This document shows, one piece after another, positions 37,263 through 47,698 of a stretch of DNA of 64,000 nucleotides (its first letter is position 1; each line of letters begins with the position of its first letter). Origin of the DNA: Paludibacter propionicigenes WB4 (GTDB taxonomy: Bacteria > Bacteroidota > Bacteroidia > Bacteroidales > Paludibacteraceae); contig NC_014734.1 of the NCBI RefSeq assembly GCF_000183135.1, positions 1,240,001-1,304,000 on the forward strand. Direction: 5' to 3'. Below the pieces are notes generated by a model, which searched no databases, had not been told where the DNA came from, and worked only from the letters and a program-made list of their open reading frames with translations. Both the position numbers and the translations under genes were made by a program.

Positions 37263-38099
37263 ATGGTAAATGTACAAAACGTAACGTTCAGTTACACCAG
37301 ACGAACCGAGCTGCTCAGTAATCTGAGCTTAAAACTCGAAGCAGGACGCATACACGGCTTGCTGGGCAAGAATGGCGAAGGTAAAAGCACGCTGTTGAAA
37401 CTTATCTCAGGACTGGATTTTCCGAAATCCGGATCGATAGACACACTTGGATTCAACCCGGTTAAACGAAATCCGATAATGCTTCAGGAGATATTCTTCT
37501 TACCGGAAGAATTACCTCAACTTACGATGAGTATTGAAAACTATGAGAAAGTATATGCACCTTTCTATCCAAGTTTCAGTACCGAACAATTTAACGCCTA
37601 CCTGAAAGAGTTTGATATTGACAACAAAAAATCAATGATCAACAAACTTTCACACGGACAGAAAAAGAAAATCTTCATAGCCTTTGGGTTAGCCACCAAT
37701 ACCAAATTACTATTAATGGATGAACCTACCAATGGACTGGATATTCCTTCCAAAGGACAGTTTCGACGCATGGTGGCTTCGGCTATCGACGAAAACCGTT
37801 GTCTGATTATCTCCACCCATCAGGTTCACGATTTGGACAGTCTGATTGATAGTATCACAGTGATGGAAAAACACGAAATTGTGTTCAACCAACCGATAGA
37901 AGAGATTACAAAAAAACTGTATTTCCGGGTAGCAGAACGTGACGACAAAGATGAAAGCGTAATCTACGGTGAAGACACCCTCCGCGGATTGTATCAGGTT
38001 TGCGAAAACAAAACCGGCGAAGAAAGTAAACTGGACATTGAACTTTTGTTCAACGCCATTTTGAGTGAGAAAAATAAAATTGTAAAACTTTTTAATTAA
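37263..38099 (+). CDS. ABC transporter ATP-binding protein
   Basis: Seen: 278 residues. Walker A is GLLGKNGEGKST (near 35-46), signature KLSHGQKKKI, Walker B LLLMDEPTNGLD, and H-loop ISTHQVHD. A C-terminal extension of about 60 residues has no motif. Known: it fits the YtrB/CcmA-like group of ABC-2 ATPases that pair with a separate permease and are often preceded or followed by a GntR regulator. The permease gene follows after 10 bp and the GntR gene comes third. Substrate is unknown; envelope stress or lantibiotic-type export is a common guess for such operons. Confidence 0.92.
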   Translation: MVNVQNVTFSYTRRTELLSNLSLKLEAGRIHGLLGKNGEGKSTLLKLISGLDFPKSGSIDTLGFNPVKRNPIMLQEIFFLPEELPQLTMSIENYEKVYAPFYPSFSTEQFNAYLKEFDIDNKKSMINKLSHGQKKKIFIAFGLATNTKLLLMDEPTNGLDIPSKGQFRRMVASAIDENRCLIISTHQVHDLDSLIDSITVMEKHEIVFNQPIEEITKKLYFRVAERDDKDESVIYGEDTLRGLYQVCENKTGEESKLDIELLFNAILSEKNKIVKLFN

Positions 38100-38109
38100 C
38101 CCCAGGAAT

Positions 38110-38874
38110 ATGAATACAATATTAGACATAAATCGTTTAGGACTTTTACTCAAACGATATTTCGTTGAGAACAAAAAGCGCGAGTTGACTTTTTGGGGAA
38201 TAGCCACGGTAATCTTTGTGCTTATACATTTGACCAGTTCAAGTGATAAATCTGGGCTTGTAGAAGTTTTCTTGTATATCTCCGGATTAATTTTTGCTGC
38301 CAGAACGTTCAAAATTTTCGGATATACCCCCGGTGGAATGCACTTCCTGCTGATTCCGGCTACCCATTTCGAAAAGCTGGTTTCAGGTATTATTCTCAAC
38401 ACTTTCTATTACTTTGGAATGATGATGATTACCTACACTGTTGGTACCGTATTTGGAATCGTAGCCGGTAATATTTTCTTTGAAACAAGTAACCCTATTC
38501 AGTTTGCATTTTTCCATTTCGACCCGAATATAAATATAGCAGGTCATGCCGGCGAAAATTTATTCAGCAAATTTATTGCATTTGCACTTATTCAATCGGT
38601 ATTTATGGTTGGTTCACTTTATTTTAAGCGCAATGCTGCCGGTCAGACATTTCTGGCACTATCAGTATTTTTTATTATTCTGGGGATCATTGAATTACTC
38701 CTATTAAAAGCAACATTTGGAACTTATCATCTGAATGGACAAATGATTAACCTATCGATCTCAGGAGATGACATACTATTTAGAAGCAAAATGGTAGGTA
38801 ACATAATAAAATACTCACTGATACCATTTTTCTGGATTGTAGCTTATTTCCGCTTAATCGAAAAACAAGTATAA
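38110..38874 (+). CDS. ABC-2 type membrane permease component
   Basis: Seen: 254 residues with about six hydrophobic segments (near 35-47, 58-75, 100-125, 165-180, 190-215, 225-245) and no enzymatic motif. The N-terminal NRLGLLLKRYFVENKKRE is a cytoplasmic basic helix as in ABC-2 permeases of the YtrC type. Partnership with the upstream ATPase is inferred from the 10-bp spacing and shared transcription; it ends 4 bp before the regulator gene. Confidence 0.8.
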   Translation: MNTILDINRLGLLLKRYFVENKKRELTFWGIATVIFVLIHLTSSSDKSGLVEVFLYISGLIFAARTFKIFGYTPGGMHFLLIPATHFEKLVSGIILNTFYYFGMMMITYTVGTVFGIVAGNIFFETSNPIQFAFFHFDPNINIAGHAGENLFSKFIAFALIQSVFMVGSLYFKRNAAGQTFLALSVFFIILGIIELLLLKATFGTYHLNGQMINLSISGDDILFRSKMVGNIIKYSLIPFFWIVAYFRLIEKQV

Positions 38875-38878
38875 GATT

Positions 38879-39247
38879 ATGGAATTCAAAGAAACACAAG
38901 CCATTTACCTGCAAATAGGCGATTATATATGCGAACAGATTTTGCTGAGCCGCTGGAAAGAAGGCGACCGCATTCCTTCTGTCAGGGAATTGGGAGTAGA
39001 CTTGCAGGTTAATCCCAATACAGTGATGCGCACATTTGACTTTCTGCAAAACAACGACATCATATTCAACAAACGTGGAGTTGGATATTTTGTAGCAGAA
39101 CAGGCCAACGAGAAGATTATTAAATATCGCAGAAACCAGTTCATGGATCATGAACTCCCGGTATTTTTTAAGAATATAACTTTACTCAATATGAACTTTG
39201 ATGATTTAAAAGTTCAGTACAACGAATACATCAAAAATAATCAATAA
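38879..39247 (+). CDS. GntR-family regulator, YtrA type
   Basis: Seen: 122 residues. A winged helix-turn-helix (KEGDRIPSVRELGVDLQVNP, then NTVMRTFDFLQNNDIIFNKR) is followed by only a short helical tail. The absence of a ligand-binding domain is the mark of the YtrA subfamily. Known: YtrA regulators repress their own ABC operon and release it under cell-envelope stress. Here it is the third gene of the operon rather than the first. A GTGT...ACAC site beside the promoter is a candidate operator. Confidence 0.92.
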   Translation: MEFKETQAIYLQIGDYICEQILLSRWKEGDRIPSVRELGVDLQVNPNTVMRTFDFLQNNDIIFNKRGVGYFVAEQANEKIIKYRRNQFMDHELPVFFKNITLLNMNFDDLKVQYNEYIKNNQ

Positions 39248-39260
39248 ATTCTTTTTCAAT

Positions 39261-39497
39261 ATGAAAACATCTGAAAGAGTACCAAAAGCCATCGTTGTTA
39301 TAGCTGTTGTAGGTATTAGTTTGCTTTACAACATGAGAGATAAGAGTTTATTTACAACCTCATTTCGGGGAATGAGCTCAGAATTTGAAGAAATGCAAAT
39401 AAACGCTGACTCAGCAAAAAGGGGAGAAAATAAGCTGTTTATTTACACCAAATCAATCATCAACACCAGTATTCAACATCTAATTTCGAATTTATGA
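39261..39497 (+). CDS. Small single-pass membrane protein, operon member
   Basis: Seen: 78 residues with one hydrophobic segment (AIVVIAVVGISLLY, about 11-24) and a polar tail; no known family. It starts 13 bp after the regulator gene and its stop overlaps the next ATG (ATGA), which supports translation as part of the operon. Confidence 0.6.
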   Translation: MKTSERVPKAIVVIAVVGISLLYNMRDKSLFTTSFRGMSSEFEEMQINADSAKRGENKLFIYTKSIINTSIQHLISNL

Positions 39498-39682
39498 AAA
39501 CAAGCAATAAATTACTGTTAGGCCTATTTACTCTCATCGTTTTAGCGATGATAACAGGCACATTAAGATTAAAACGTGATTTCAAAAAACACGCCGACAT
39601 CCAAAACAGCACCACCACGATTCAGACAGACAGCACTACAAATGATTCTGATTCTGCTTCTGTACATATTAACATCAACTAG
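39494..39682 (+). CDS. Small single-pass membrane protein with Thr/Ser/Asp-rich tail
   Basis: Seen: 62 residues: a MKTSNKLLLGLFTLIVLAM membrane anchor and a low-complexity outer tail rich in Thr, Ser and Asp. Its first residues (MKTS) repeat those of the preceding gene, so the two may be paralogues. It is the last gene before a strong terminator. Confidence 0.6.
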   Translation: MKTSNKLLLGLFTLIVLAMITGTLRLKRDFKKHADIQNSTTTIQTDSTTNDSDSASVHININ

Positions 39683-39712
39683 TGTAAAAACACCTGTAAT
39701 CGAAAACTGAAC

Positions 39713-39758
39713 CTAAGCCCCTGCACTCAAACTGAGCTGTACAGGGGCTTAGTTCTTT
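39713..39758 (+). terminator. Terminator of the ABC-GntR operon
   Basis: CTAAGCCCCTG and CAGGGGCTTAG form an 11-bp stem, followed by TTCTTT. Confidence 0.88.
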
Positions 39759-39841
39759 AAAATTATCGGAATAACTCATTGTCTATTCAGAGCTTTTTAT
39801 TATGTTTACAGTCACATAAACAAATAGACAATCCTCTGAAA

Positions 39842-40099
39842 ATGAAACAAAAACCATCATTACTCTTTTGTCTGATTATGGATTTACTCGGCTCGGCATC
39901 GTATTTACTCCCGGGAGTTGGCGAATGGTTCGATGTCCTTTGGGCGCCGATTTCTGCTTTTATCTTCTACCGTGCATTTGGTGGCAAAACCGGTAAAATC
40001 GGGAGTATTATCAACTTTTTGGAAGAAGTAATTCCTTTTACCGATATAATTCCCACATTTACCCTGGCATATATTTACAACAGAATAAAAAAACAATGA
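39842..40099 (+). CDS. Small membrane protein of unknown function
   Basis: Seen: 85 residues from the ATG at 39842. Two or three hydrophobic stretches (LLFCLIMDLLGSASYLLPG; FDVLWAPISAFIFYRAFG; FTDIIPTFTLAYIY) with a conserved-looking PGVGEWFDVLWAP loop. I recall similar small Bacteroidota proteins but no function. Its stop overlaps the start of the amidotransferase gene (ATGA), so the two are co-translated. Confidence 0.7.
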   Translation: MKQKPSLLFCLIMDLLGSASYLLPGVGEWFDVLWAPISAFIFYRAFGGKTGKIGSIINFLEEVIPFTDIIPTFTLAYIYNRIKKQ

Positions 40100-40797
40100 A
40101 AAGAACTATCAATATACATACATTTATGCACGTTCCGTTTGAGGGACTTGGCTGCATAGAGCAATGGATAAAAGACAATAATCATTCAGTTTCGTACACC
40201 CGTTTTTATGACAGTTACAAATTGCCCGATATGGACAGTATCGACTGGTTAATTGTCATGGGTGGTCCGATGGGAGTATACGATGAATCGATATATCCCT
40301 GGATGGCTGAAGAAAAATCGTTTATCCGTCAGGCTATTGAGAGCGGGAAAACGGTCATTGGAATATGTCTGGGATCTCAACTGATAGCCGAAGTACTGGG
40401 AGCGAAAGTATATCCCAACAAGCAGAAAGAAATTGGTTGGTTTCCGATTCATCTTTCGGAGCAAGCCAAGGCAAATACTCTGTTTGATGACTTTGAAAAC
40501 ACATTTCCGGTATTCCACTGGCATGGTGACACCTTCGATTTGCCAGCAGGAAGCACGCACCTTATCAGCTCCTATACGACAAAAAATCAGGCCTATTTGT
40601 ACAACGAAAAAGTACTGGGCTTACAATTTCACTTTGAAGTAACAGAACAAACTTTAAAAGGAATGATAGATAACGGAATGAATGAATTAGTGGAAAGCTC
40701 TACAGTTCAGTCTGCCAATCAAATTCTGCAGCAAACTCAAAACATAGCCGTCAATAACGAAAAAATGTTTCAGATACTGGATTATCTGGCTAAATAA
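40096..40797 (+). CDS. Class I glutamine amidotransferase-like protein (GMP synthase-like)
   Basis: Seen: 233 residues. WLIVMGGPMGVYDE (near 52-65), nucleophile Cys in VIGICLGSQLIAE (near 92), catalytic His in GLQFHFEVTEQ (near 178) and a downstream Glu complete the triad. Known: stand-alone members are annotated as GMP-synthase-like and some hydrolyse gamma-glutamyl compounds; no synthase domain is attached here. It is coupled to the small membrane protein upstream by a 4-bp overlap. Confidence 0.88.
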   Translation: MKRTINIHTFMHVPFEGLGCIEQWIKDNNHSVSYTRFYDSYKLPDMDSIDWLIVMGGPMGVYDESIYPWMAEEKSFIRQAIESGKTVIGICLGSQLIAEVLGAKVYPNKQKEIGWFPIHLSEQAKANTLFDDFENTFPVFHWHGDTFDLPAGSTHLISSYTTKNQAYLYNEKVLGLQFHFEVTEQTLKGMIDNGMNELVESSTVQSANQILQQTQNIAVNNEKMFQILDYLAK

Positions 40798-40816
40798 GCA
40801 AACCGCTCACAAAGTG

Positions 40817-40840
40817 GCAGTAAGAGAAACTTCTTACTGC
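40817..40840. terminator. Shared terminator between convergent genes
   Basis: GCAGTAAGA and TCTTACTGC (9-bp stem, 6-nt loop). The right arm contains the stop codon of the leftward serine hydrolase gene. Confidence 0.75.
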
Positions 40841-42042
40841 TTATTTATGGCATCTATTCCGGCATTTAACCAGATTTCAATGTCCTTGGGATAGTTTTGC
40901 TCGACATCATACTCGGCTTCACGTTCCTTACCGAGGCGAACAATAACTGCATCCAACTTAGGAATAACGAGAATATACTGCCCCAACATTCCTCTGTAAT
41001 TAATAATGTCCAGACCTCGATATTTCAGCAGCCAGAACTGATAACCGTAGAACGAACAAGGAATAGGTTCTCTGTAGGTAGTTTCGTCGGGACGAAGCTT
41101 TCGGGTGAATTTTAACCACGTAGCCGGCGTAGTTGCAGCTTTGATATAGTTGGAGTCAACAACCTGAACGCCATCCCACTTTCCTTTATTCAAGATTAGC
41201 TGACCCAAGCGGGCAAAGTCACGGGCATTGGAGTTAAAACAACAATACGCCTTTTCCATACCGTCTTTATGATCGAGCGACCATTGAGCATCCTCTTCGG
41301 CATGAATGGGAGTCCACAATTTTTCGGAAGCGTAATCGGCAATATTCTTACCCGTAGCTTTTTGCAATACGAAAGCCAGCATTTGAGTTACACCGCTTTG
41401 ATAATTAAATCGCTCACCCGGTTTTTCAATCAGCTTTTCGGTCAGTGCCAGTTTCCACAGGTCATTTCCATAATAAGCCTGCGTGGTTTTGGAGAAAAGT
41501 GAACTGTACGATTCGTCCCAGTCAACACCTGCACTCATGGTCAACAGATCTTTTATGCTAAGAACTTTGCCATCAAAAGAAGTCCACTCAGGCAAAAAAT
41601 CGCTAACCGGCTGCTCTACACTTTTTATTTTCCCATCGGTAATGGCACATCCAATCAACAACGAAATAACGCTCTTGGCCATCGAAAATGAGTTAGTCAG
41701 ACTAAGCGGACTATAATTCTTCCAATACTGCTCTAAGATTATCTTATTGTGCTGAACAACAACAAATCCTATGGTTTTGTATTTCGTAAAATCAGCTTCG
41801 AATTCCGGTGAAATTTGCTTACTATCCACATCGGGAGCAAAATCCCACGGTTGCGGATCATCGGCTTTCACGACCCTGTTTGCAAAAATTGTATATTGAT
41901 CAATCTTCGGCATCCAGTGAATTAGAGACTTGCGAACATAATAATTACCCGGCAATATTAGAAAAATACCTGCCCCGACAATCAGTGTCAAAAGCAGATA
42001 TAACGTAATTTTCCTGAAAGTAAATTTCTGAGAAGTTTTCAT
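40834..42042 (-). CDS. Membrane-anchored serine hydrolase, beta-lactamase/DD-peptidase fold
   Basis: Seen: 402 residues. One N-terminal membrane segment (LYLLLTLIVGAGIFLIL, about 13-29) is followed by a class C beta-lactamase-like domain. SxxK is SMAKSVISL (Ser near 120), the Tyr motif is FNYQSGV (near 210) and a late YRGMLGQYI segment replaces the usual KTG. Known: this family includes esterases, amidases and peptidases; specificity cannot be read. It is the last gene of a leftward group after dapA, 18 bp from it. Confidence 0.85.
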   Translation of the reverse strand: MKTSQKFTFRKITLYLLLTLIVGAGIFLILPGNYYVRKSLIHWMPKIDQYTIFANRVVKADDPQPWDFAPDVDSKQISPEFEADFTKYKTIGFVVVQHNKIILEQYWKNYSPLSLTNSFSMAKSVISLLIGCAITDGKIKSVEQPVSDFLPEWTSFDGKVLSIKDLLTMSAGVDWDESYSSLFSKTTQAYYGNDLWKLALTEKLIEKPGERFNYQSGVTQMLAFVLQKATGKNIADYASEKLWTPIHAEEDAQWSLDHKDGMEKAYCCFNSNARDFARLGQLILNKGKWDGVQVVDSNYIKAATTPATWLKFTRKLRPDETTYREPIPCSFYGYQFWLLKYRGLDIINYRGMLGQYILVIPKLDAVIVRLGKEREAEYDVEQNYPKDIEIWLNAGIDAINKQ

Positions 42043-42060
42043 AAAGCGTTTTGTTTTACC

Positions 42061-42954
42061 CTAACATTTTATATTCAACTCATTGAGAACTAATCGTATT
42101 TTCTCGTAAGTTTTAATCGTATTGGGAACCAAAGGCAGGCGCAACTTATTTTCGATAAAGCCCATAACGGCAAGCATACTTTTTACTCCGGCAGGATTTC
42201 CTTCGACAAAAAGGAGCTGTATTAATTCGGTAAAATGATAATGTATTTGTCGGGCGCTATCGTAATCGCCTTGTTGCGCGAGGCGCACCATGCGGCTGAA
42301 TTCACGTGGGAATGCATTTCCGATAACCGATATTACTCCAACAGCTCCCAGCGTTATCAACGGGAATGTTATACCATCATCGCCGGAAATAACCATGAAA
42401 TCTTTTGGTTTATTCTTGATGATATCGTCGATTTGTGTAAAGTTGCCTGAAGCTTCCTTGATGGCACAAATATTATTGAATTCCTTGGCAAGTCGCAATG
42501 TGGTTTCAGCCAGCATATTCACACCGGTACGTCCCGGTACGTTATAAAGTACCACTGGTAGTGGTGAAGCTTTCGCAATAGCCGAATAATGCTGATAAAG
42601 GCCTTCCTGAGAAGGTTTATTGTAATATGGAGTAACCGATAATATCGCATCTATTCCAGTAAAATCGGAAGTTTTTAATTTTTCAACAACAGCTTTGGTA
42701 TTGTTTCCACCCAATCCCAAGACGATAGGCAACCGGCCGGCATTGCACTGAACCACAAAACGGGTTACATCTTCTTTTTCCTGTTCTGTCAGTGTTGGGG
42801 TTTCAGCAGTTGTGCCGCATACCACCAGGTAATCAGTCCCATTTTTGATAAGATGTTCCACCAGTCTGGCAAGCCCATCGAAATCAATTGATTCATCACT
42901 TTTAAAGGGTGTTATCAGCGCCACACCCATTCCTGTCAGTTTATTATTAATCAT
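42061..42954 (-). CDS. dapA: 4-hydroxy-tetrahydrodipicolinate synthase
   Basis: Seen: 297 residues, TIM-barrel. GTTAETPTLT (pyruvate-binding Thr pair), catalytic Tyr in VLYNVPGRTG (near 134) and Schiff-base Lys in CAIKEASGN (near 163). Known: condenses pyruvate with aspartate semialdehyde, the first step to diaminopimelate and lysine. It lies downstream of the DUF6913-like gene and ligA in the same direction, with a possible own promoter at 42980-42987. Confidence 0.96.
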   Translation of the reverse strand: MINNKLTGMGVALITPFKSDESIDFDGLARLVEHLIKNGTDYLVVCGTTAETPTLTEQEKEDVTRFVVQCNAGRLPIVLGLGGNNTKAVVEKLKTSDFTGIDAILSVTPYYNKPSQEGLYQHYSAIAKASPLPVVLYNVPGRTGVNMLAETTLRLAKEFNNICAIKEASGNFTQIDDIIKNKPKDFMVISGDDGITFPLITLGAVGVISVIGNAFPREFSRMVRLAQQGDYDSARQIHYHFTELIQLLFVEGNPAGVKSMLAVMGFIENKLRLPLVPNTIKTYEKIRLVLNELNIKC

Positions 42955-42979
42955 CGGTATAAGGAATACAATTTGTTTG

Positions 42980-42987
42980 CAAAAGTA
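42980..42987 (-). promoter_or_regulatory. Candidate -7 element of dapA (TACTTTTG)
   Basis: TACTTTTG on the minus strand, 26 bp before the dapA ATG; no clear -33 TTG. Confidence 0.5.
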
Positions 42988-42992
42988 CTGCT

Positions 42993-43565
42993 TTAATCTT
43001 TAGTTTGTATGCTTTTGAGGTAAAAAATTATCTGATCAAAAAGGTATGTTTCATCTATCTGATTTTCGGTGGATGCAGCATCCTGAAATGTTGCTTTTAT
43101 ACCCTCGGTATCAAGTACAAAATCGAATATTGGCAAATCGGTTTTATGCACCCCGGTTTTCATGGTTGCTTTGGCATACATCGCAATATATTCCAACGTT
43201 ACAATGGGTTGCAACGAAAGATCTATCATCAGATCAAACTCCTGATCCTCCAACTCATTGATAAACGACTGAATCGGCTTCCTGAAAAAGTCGGTTTGCT
43301 TGTGATGCAGAATTCTAAATTCGGGCAGTATAGCAGTTTCAACCTCTTTTTTATTGATAAATCCCCATGCAGATACTTTTTTCCCATCTGCTTGAAGCTG
43401 AGTGATAATCTTACGTATGTTTACGTTCTTTTCCTGAAGATCACTTTCAAAAAGCAAGAGTATGTTTTTGGCCTTATCGTAACTCACAAATCGATGACTG
43501 CGGGGTGTTTCACTCAGGTATTTTTGAGCCCTTTTATGAAACAAATAACTATTTAATTTCTTCAT
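42993..43565 (-). CDS. DUF6913-like protein
   Basis: Seen: 190 residues, soluble, opening with a basic helix (LNSYLFHKRAQKYLSE). A Rossmann-like alternation follows (NILLLFESDL, KVSAWGFINKKE, DLMIDLSLQPIVTLEYIA), with YAKATMKTGVHK near residue 135. Known: Bacteroidota genomes place this family between ligA and dapA; function is unknown. It starts 12 bp after the ligA stop and is surely co-transcribed with ligA. Confidence 0.78.
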   Translation of the reverse strand: MKKLNSYLFHKRAQKYLSETPRSHRFVSYDKAKNILLLFESDLQEKNVNIRKIITQLQADGKKVSAWGFINKKEVETAILPEFRILHHKQTDFFRKPIQSFINELEDQEFDLMIDLSLQPIVTLEYIAMYAKATMKTGVHKTDLPIFDFVLDTEGIKATFQDAASTENQIDETYLFDQIIFYLKSIQTKD

Positions 43566-43577
43566 GTTTTTCTTTCT

Positions 43578-45611
<2,034 letters not shown>

Positions 45612-45614
45612 TCA

Positions 45615-45642
45615 GTTACAAGTTGCTGGTTACAAGTTACAA
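45615..45642. repeat. Heptamer array before ligA
   Basis: GTTACAA, GTTGCTG, GTTACAA, GTTACAA: four 7-bp units between the ligA promoter and its start codon. Confidence 0.85.
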
Positions 45643-45687
45643 GACTCCGGGTTATTTTATCTATAAAACAGAGACTATCTTTATATG

Positions 45688-45718
45688 CAAAAATAGGAAT
45701 TTACACACAAGTAAACAA
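45688..45718 (-). promoter_or_regulatory. Promoter of ligA (TTG-N20-TATTTTTG)
   Basis: On the minus strand, TTG (45718-45716) and TATTTTTG (45695-45688), spacing 20 bp. The rest of the 45643-45856 gap is AT-rich and without a gene. Confidence 0.72.
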
Positions 45719-45856
45719 GCAAAAGGGTAACAGGGTTGGAAATAAACAAAAGTTTATTGATTTCCACTTAGAATACTTACAGAACGATTTCTTTAGCAAT
45801 AAGTGTAAAGTGGCAATTTAAAACCGATTTTTGGGAGATGCTATACCATTTACAAC

Positions 45857-47098
45857 CTATTCGTACCGGATAATCTTGGCAGGATTAATTTTGGTAATAA
45901 GATACGACGGCCCAACCATCATCAAAAGCGAAGCAACAAGCGTTCCGAGATTGAGTAGCAGAATATACAACCAGTTGAAGCTAACAGGAACAGTGGCTAC
46001 GTAATAAGACTGCGGATCGAGCGGGATGATACCTGTAAAGTATTGAATAGCACAGAGCGAAAGGCCTATCACATTGCCCCACAACATACCCTTGCCAATG
46101 AGAAATGCCGAGTGATAAAGAAATATCTTTCTCACAGACCAGTTGGTAGATCCCATCGACTTGAGAATTCCAATCATGTTGGTACGCTCAAGAATCAGAA
46201 TAAGTAAACCCGAAATCATATTGAAACCCGCTACTGCAAGCATTAAGAGAAGGATAACCCACACATTCATGTCCAACAAACTGAGCCAACTGAAAATCTG
46301 CGGATTGAGTTGTTTGATGGTTTGTGTGGTATACGCATTGCCCTCTTTGTTGAATTTGTTGGCCGTAACGTCATAAACCTTATCGCCCAATTCGTCAATG
46401 CGGTTGAAATCATTGACAAGAATTTCCAGTCCGCTGAAAGAATCCTGCGACCAGTCGTTAAGCGCTTGCACTTGACGCATGTCGGCAAGGATAAACAGTT
46501 TATCGTATTCGATGAAGTTAGTAGAATATATACCTACAATTTTGAACTTACGAGCCCGGACTTTTTCCTGTATGAAGTATGTATAGAAGCTGTCGCCCAA
46601 CTTTAATCCTAACAGATTAGCCAGGTATTTCGACAAAACTACCTGATTTCCGGGTGTTGCTCCCGACACATCCAGCACATTGCCTTCAACCAAATTGGAT
46701 TTGAAAAAATCCCAGTTGAAACCTTTGTCTATTCCTTTTATCACAACGCCCTGAAACTCTGTATCGGTTTTGATAATGCCCGGCTTGGTCGCAAAACGCT
46801 GAACGTGCTTCACCCCGTCAATAGCCGTGATTTTGTTCATCAACGCTTTATCTACTTTGATAGGATTGGTCTCAAATGTATTGTTATTATCAAAGTTAGA
46901 AACCTGAATATGCCCTCCAAACCCAATGGTTTTATTGCGGATTTCGGTTTTAAATCCGATAACTACCGCAACGGAAATAAGCATAACAGCCAACCCCAAG
47001 GCTATACCAATGGTGGCTATACGAACGGCAGGACGAGAAACATTTTTCTTGCCCTGCTGAAAATGAATGCGTTTAGCTATGAAATATTCTAGAGACAC
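45857..47098 (-). CDS. LolC/LolE-like ABC transporter permease (FtsX/MacB fold)
   Basis: Seen: 413 residues from a GTG at 47098. One membrane helix (about 25-47), a large periplasmic domain (about 50-275) and three more helices (about 280-305, 325-350, 370-395), with the closing GPSYLITKINPAKIIRYE. The opening SLEYFIAKRI is typical of lipoprotein-releasing permeases. Known: such proteins extract lipoproteins or act as mechanotransmission ABC permeases with a separate ATPase; none is encoded next to it. An octamer repeat array begins 4 nt before the GTG. An upstream ATG is lacking, so the start is tied to the repeat. Confidence 0.87.
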   Translation of the reverse strand: MSLEYFIAKRIHFQQGKKNVSRPAVRIATIGIALGLAVMLISVAVVIGFKTEIRNKTIGFGGHIQVSNFDNNNTFETNPIKVDKALMNKITAIDGVKHVQRFATKPGIIKTDTEFQGVVIKGIDKGFNWDFFKSNLVEGNVLDVSGATPGNQVVLSKYLANLLGLKLGDSFYTYFIQEKVRARKFKIVGIYSTNFIEYDKLFILADMRQVQALNDWSQDSFSGLEILVNDFNRIDELGDKVYDVTANKFNKEGNAYTTQTIKQLNPQIFSWLSLLDMNVWVILLLMLAVAGFNMISGLLILILERTNMIGILKSMGSTNWSVRKIFLYHSAFLIGKGMLWGNVIGLSLCAIQYFTGIIPLDPQSYYVATVPVSFNWLYILLLNLGTLVASLLMMVGPSYLITKINPAKIIRYE

Positions 47099-47101
47099 GG
47101 T

Positions 47102-47183
47102 GGTTGATTAGTTGATTGGTTGATTGGTTGATTGGATGATTGGATGATTGGATGATTGGTTGATTGGTCAAGTGGTTGATTGG
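47102..47183. repeat. Octamer array, left flank of four-helix-bundle gene 2
   Basis: Ten 8-bp units: GGTTGATT (five), AGTTGATT, GGATGATT (three), GGTCAAGT. It lies between the permease start codon (4 nt away) and an inverse stretch, CCAATCAACTAATCAACC (47216-47233), that runs into the small gene's stop codon. Confidence 0.92.
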
Positions 47184-47227
47184 TTTTACACAACTGACTA
47201 ATTCAACTCATTTGACCAATCAACTAA

Positions 47228-47617
47228 TCAACCATTAAGTTTACTTGATTGATTTAGCTTCATTTTCTGCAAATAGGCAATGTATCCGTTAAGCAGTTTT
47301 AAACATAAAATATATTGATTCCTGAAATTATTGAATTGTTCATCAGAAATATAATTTTCATCCGTTGCACAAATCATATGATCTAAAGTTTCCGTTAGAG
47401 AACCACGAGCCTGACGGCAAAATTGAATATTCTCCTGATAATGATAACGTCCATGTCCTTCTGCGATATTAGCAGTAATTGATCTGGTTGCACGAATTAA
47501 CTGGTCAACAATACGGTACTTTTCTTCTGATGGAAATGATTTTAGAACTATCGAAACTTGTTTCCTCAAATTTCGACATTCTTTCCAAACTTCTAATTCT
47601 TCAAAATTATTTACCAT
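47228..47617 (-). CDS. Four-helix-bundle protein (S23/IVP family)
   Basis: Seen: 129 residues with the family blocks FEELEVWKECRNLRKQV (helix 1), QLIRATRSITANIAEGHGRY (helices 2-3) and FCRQARGSLTETLDHMI (helix 3). It is a second, divergent member; the first is at 24978-25346. Known: fold shared with 23S rRNA intervening-sequence proteins and DGR Avd proteins; stand-alone function unknown. The stop codon (TGA, 47228-47230) is part of the repeat word, and the gene sits between GGTTGATT and AACCAATC arrays, which are inverse complements. It parts the permease gene from the aminotransferase gene. Confidence 0.92.
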   Translation of the reverse strand: MVNNFEELEVWKECRNLRKQVSIVLKSFPSEEKYRIVDQLIRATRSITANIAEGHGRYHYQENIQFCRQARGSLTETLDHMICATDENYISDEQFNNFRNQYILCLKLLNGYIAYLQKMKLNQSSKLNG

Positions 47618-47658
47618 ACTTTTGCTCTATTAATCTATTCAACTAAAAGAACTTACTC

Positions 47659-47698
47659 AACCAATCAACTAATTAACCAATCAACCAATTAACTACAT
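47659..47698. repeat. Octamer array, right flank of four-helix-bundle gene 2
   Basis: AACCAATC, AACTAATT, AACCAATC, AACCAATT, AACTACAT: 8-bp units, inverse complement of the array at 47102. The last T is the first base (plus strand) of the aminotransferase stop codon. Confidence 0.9.
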
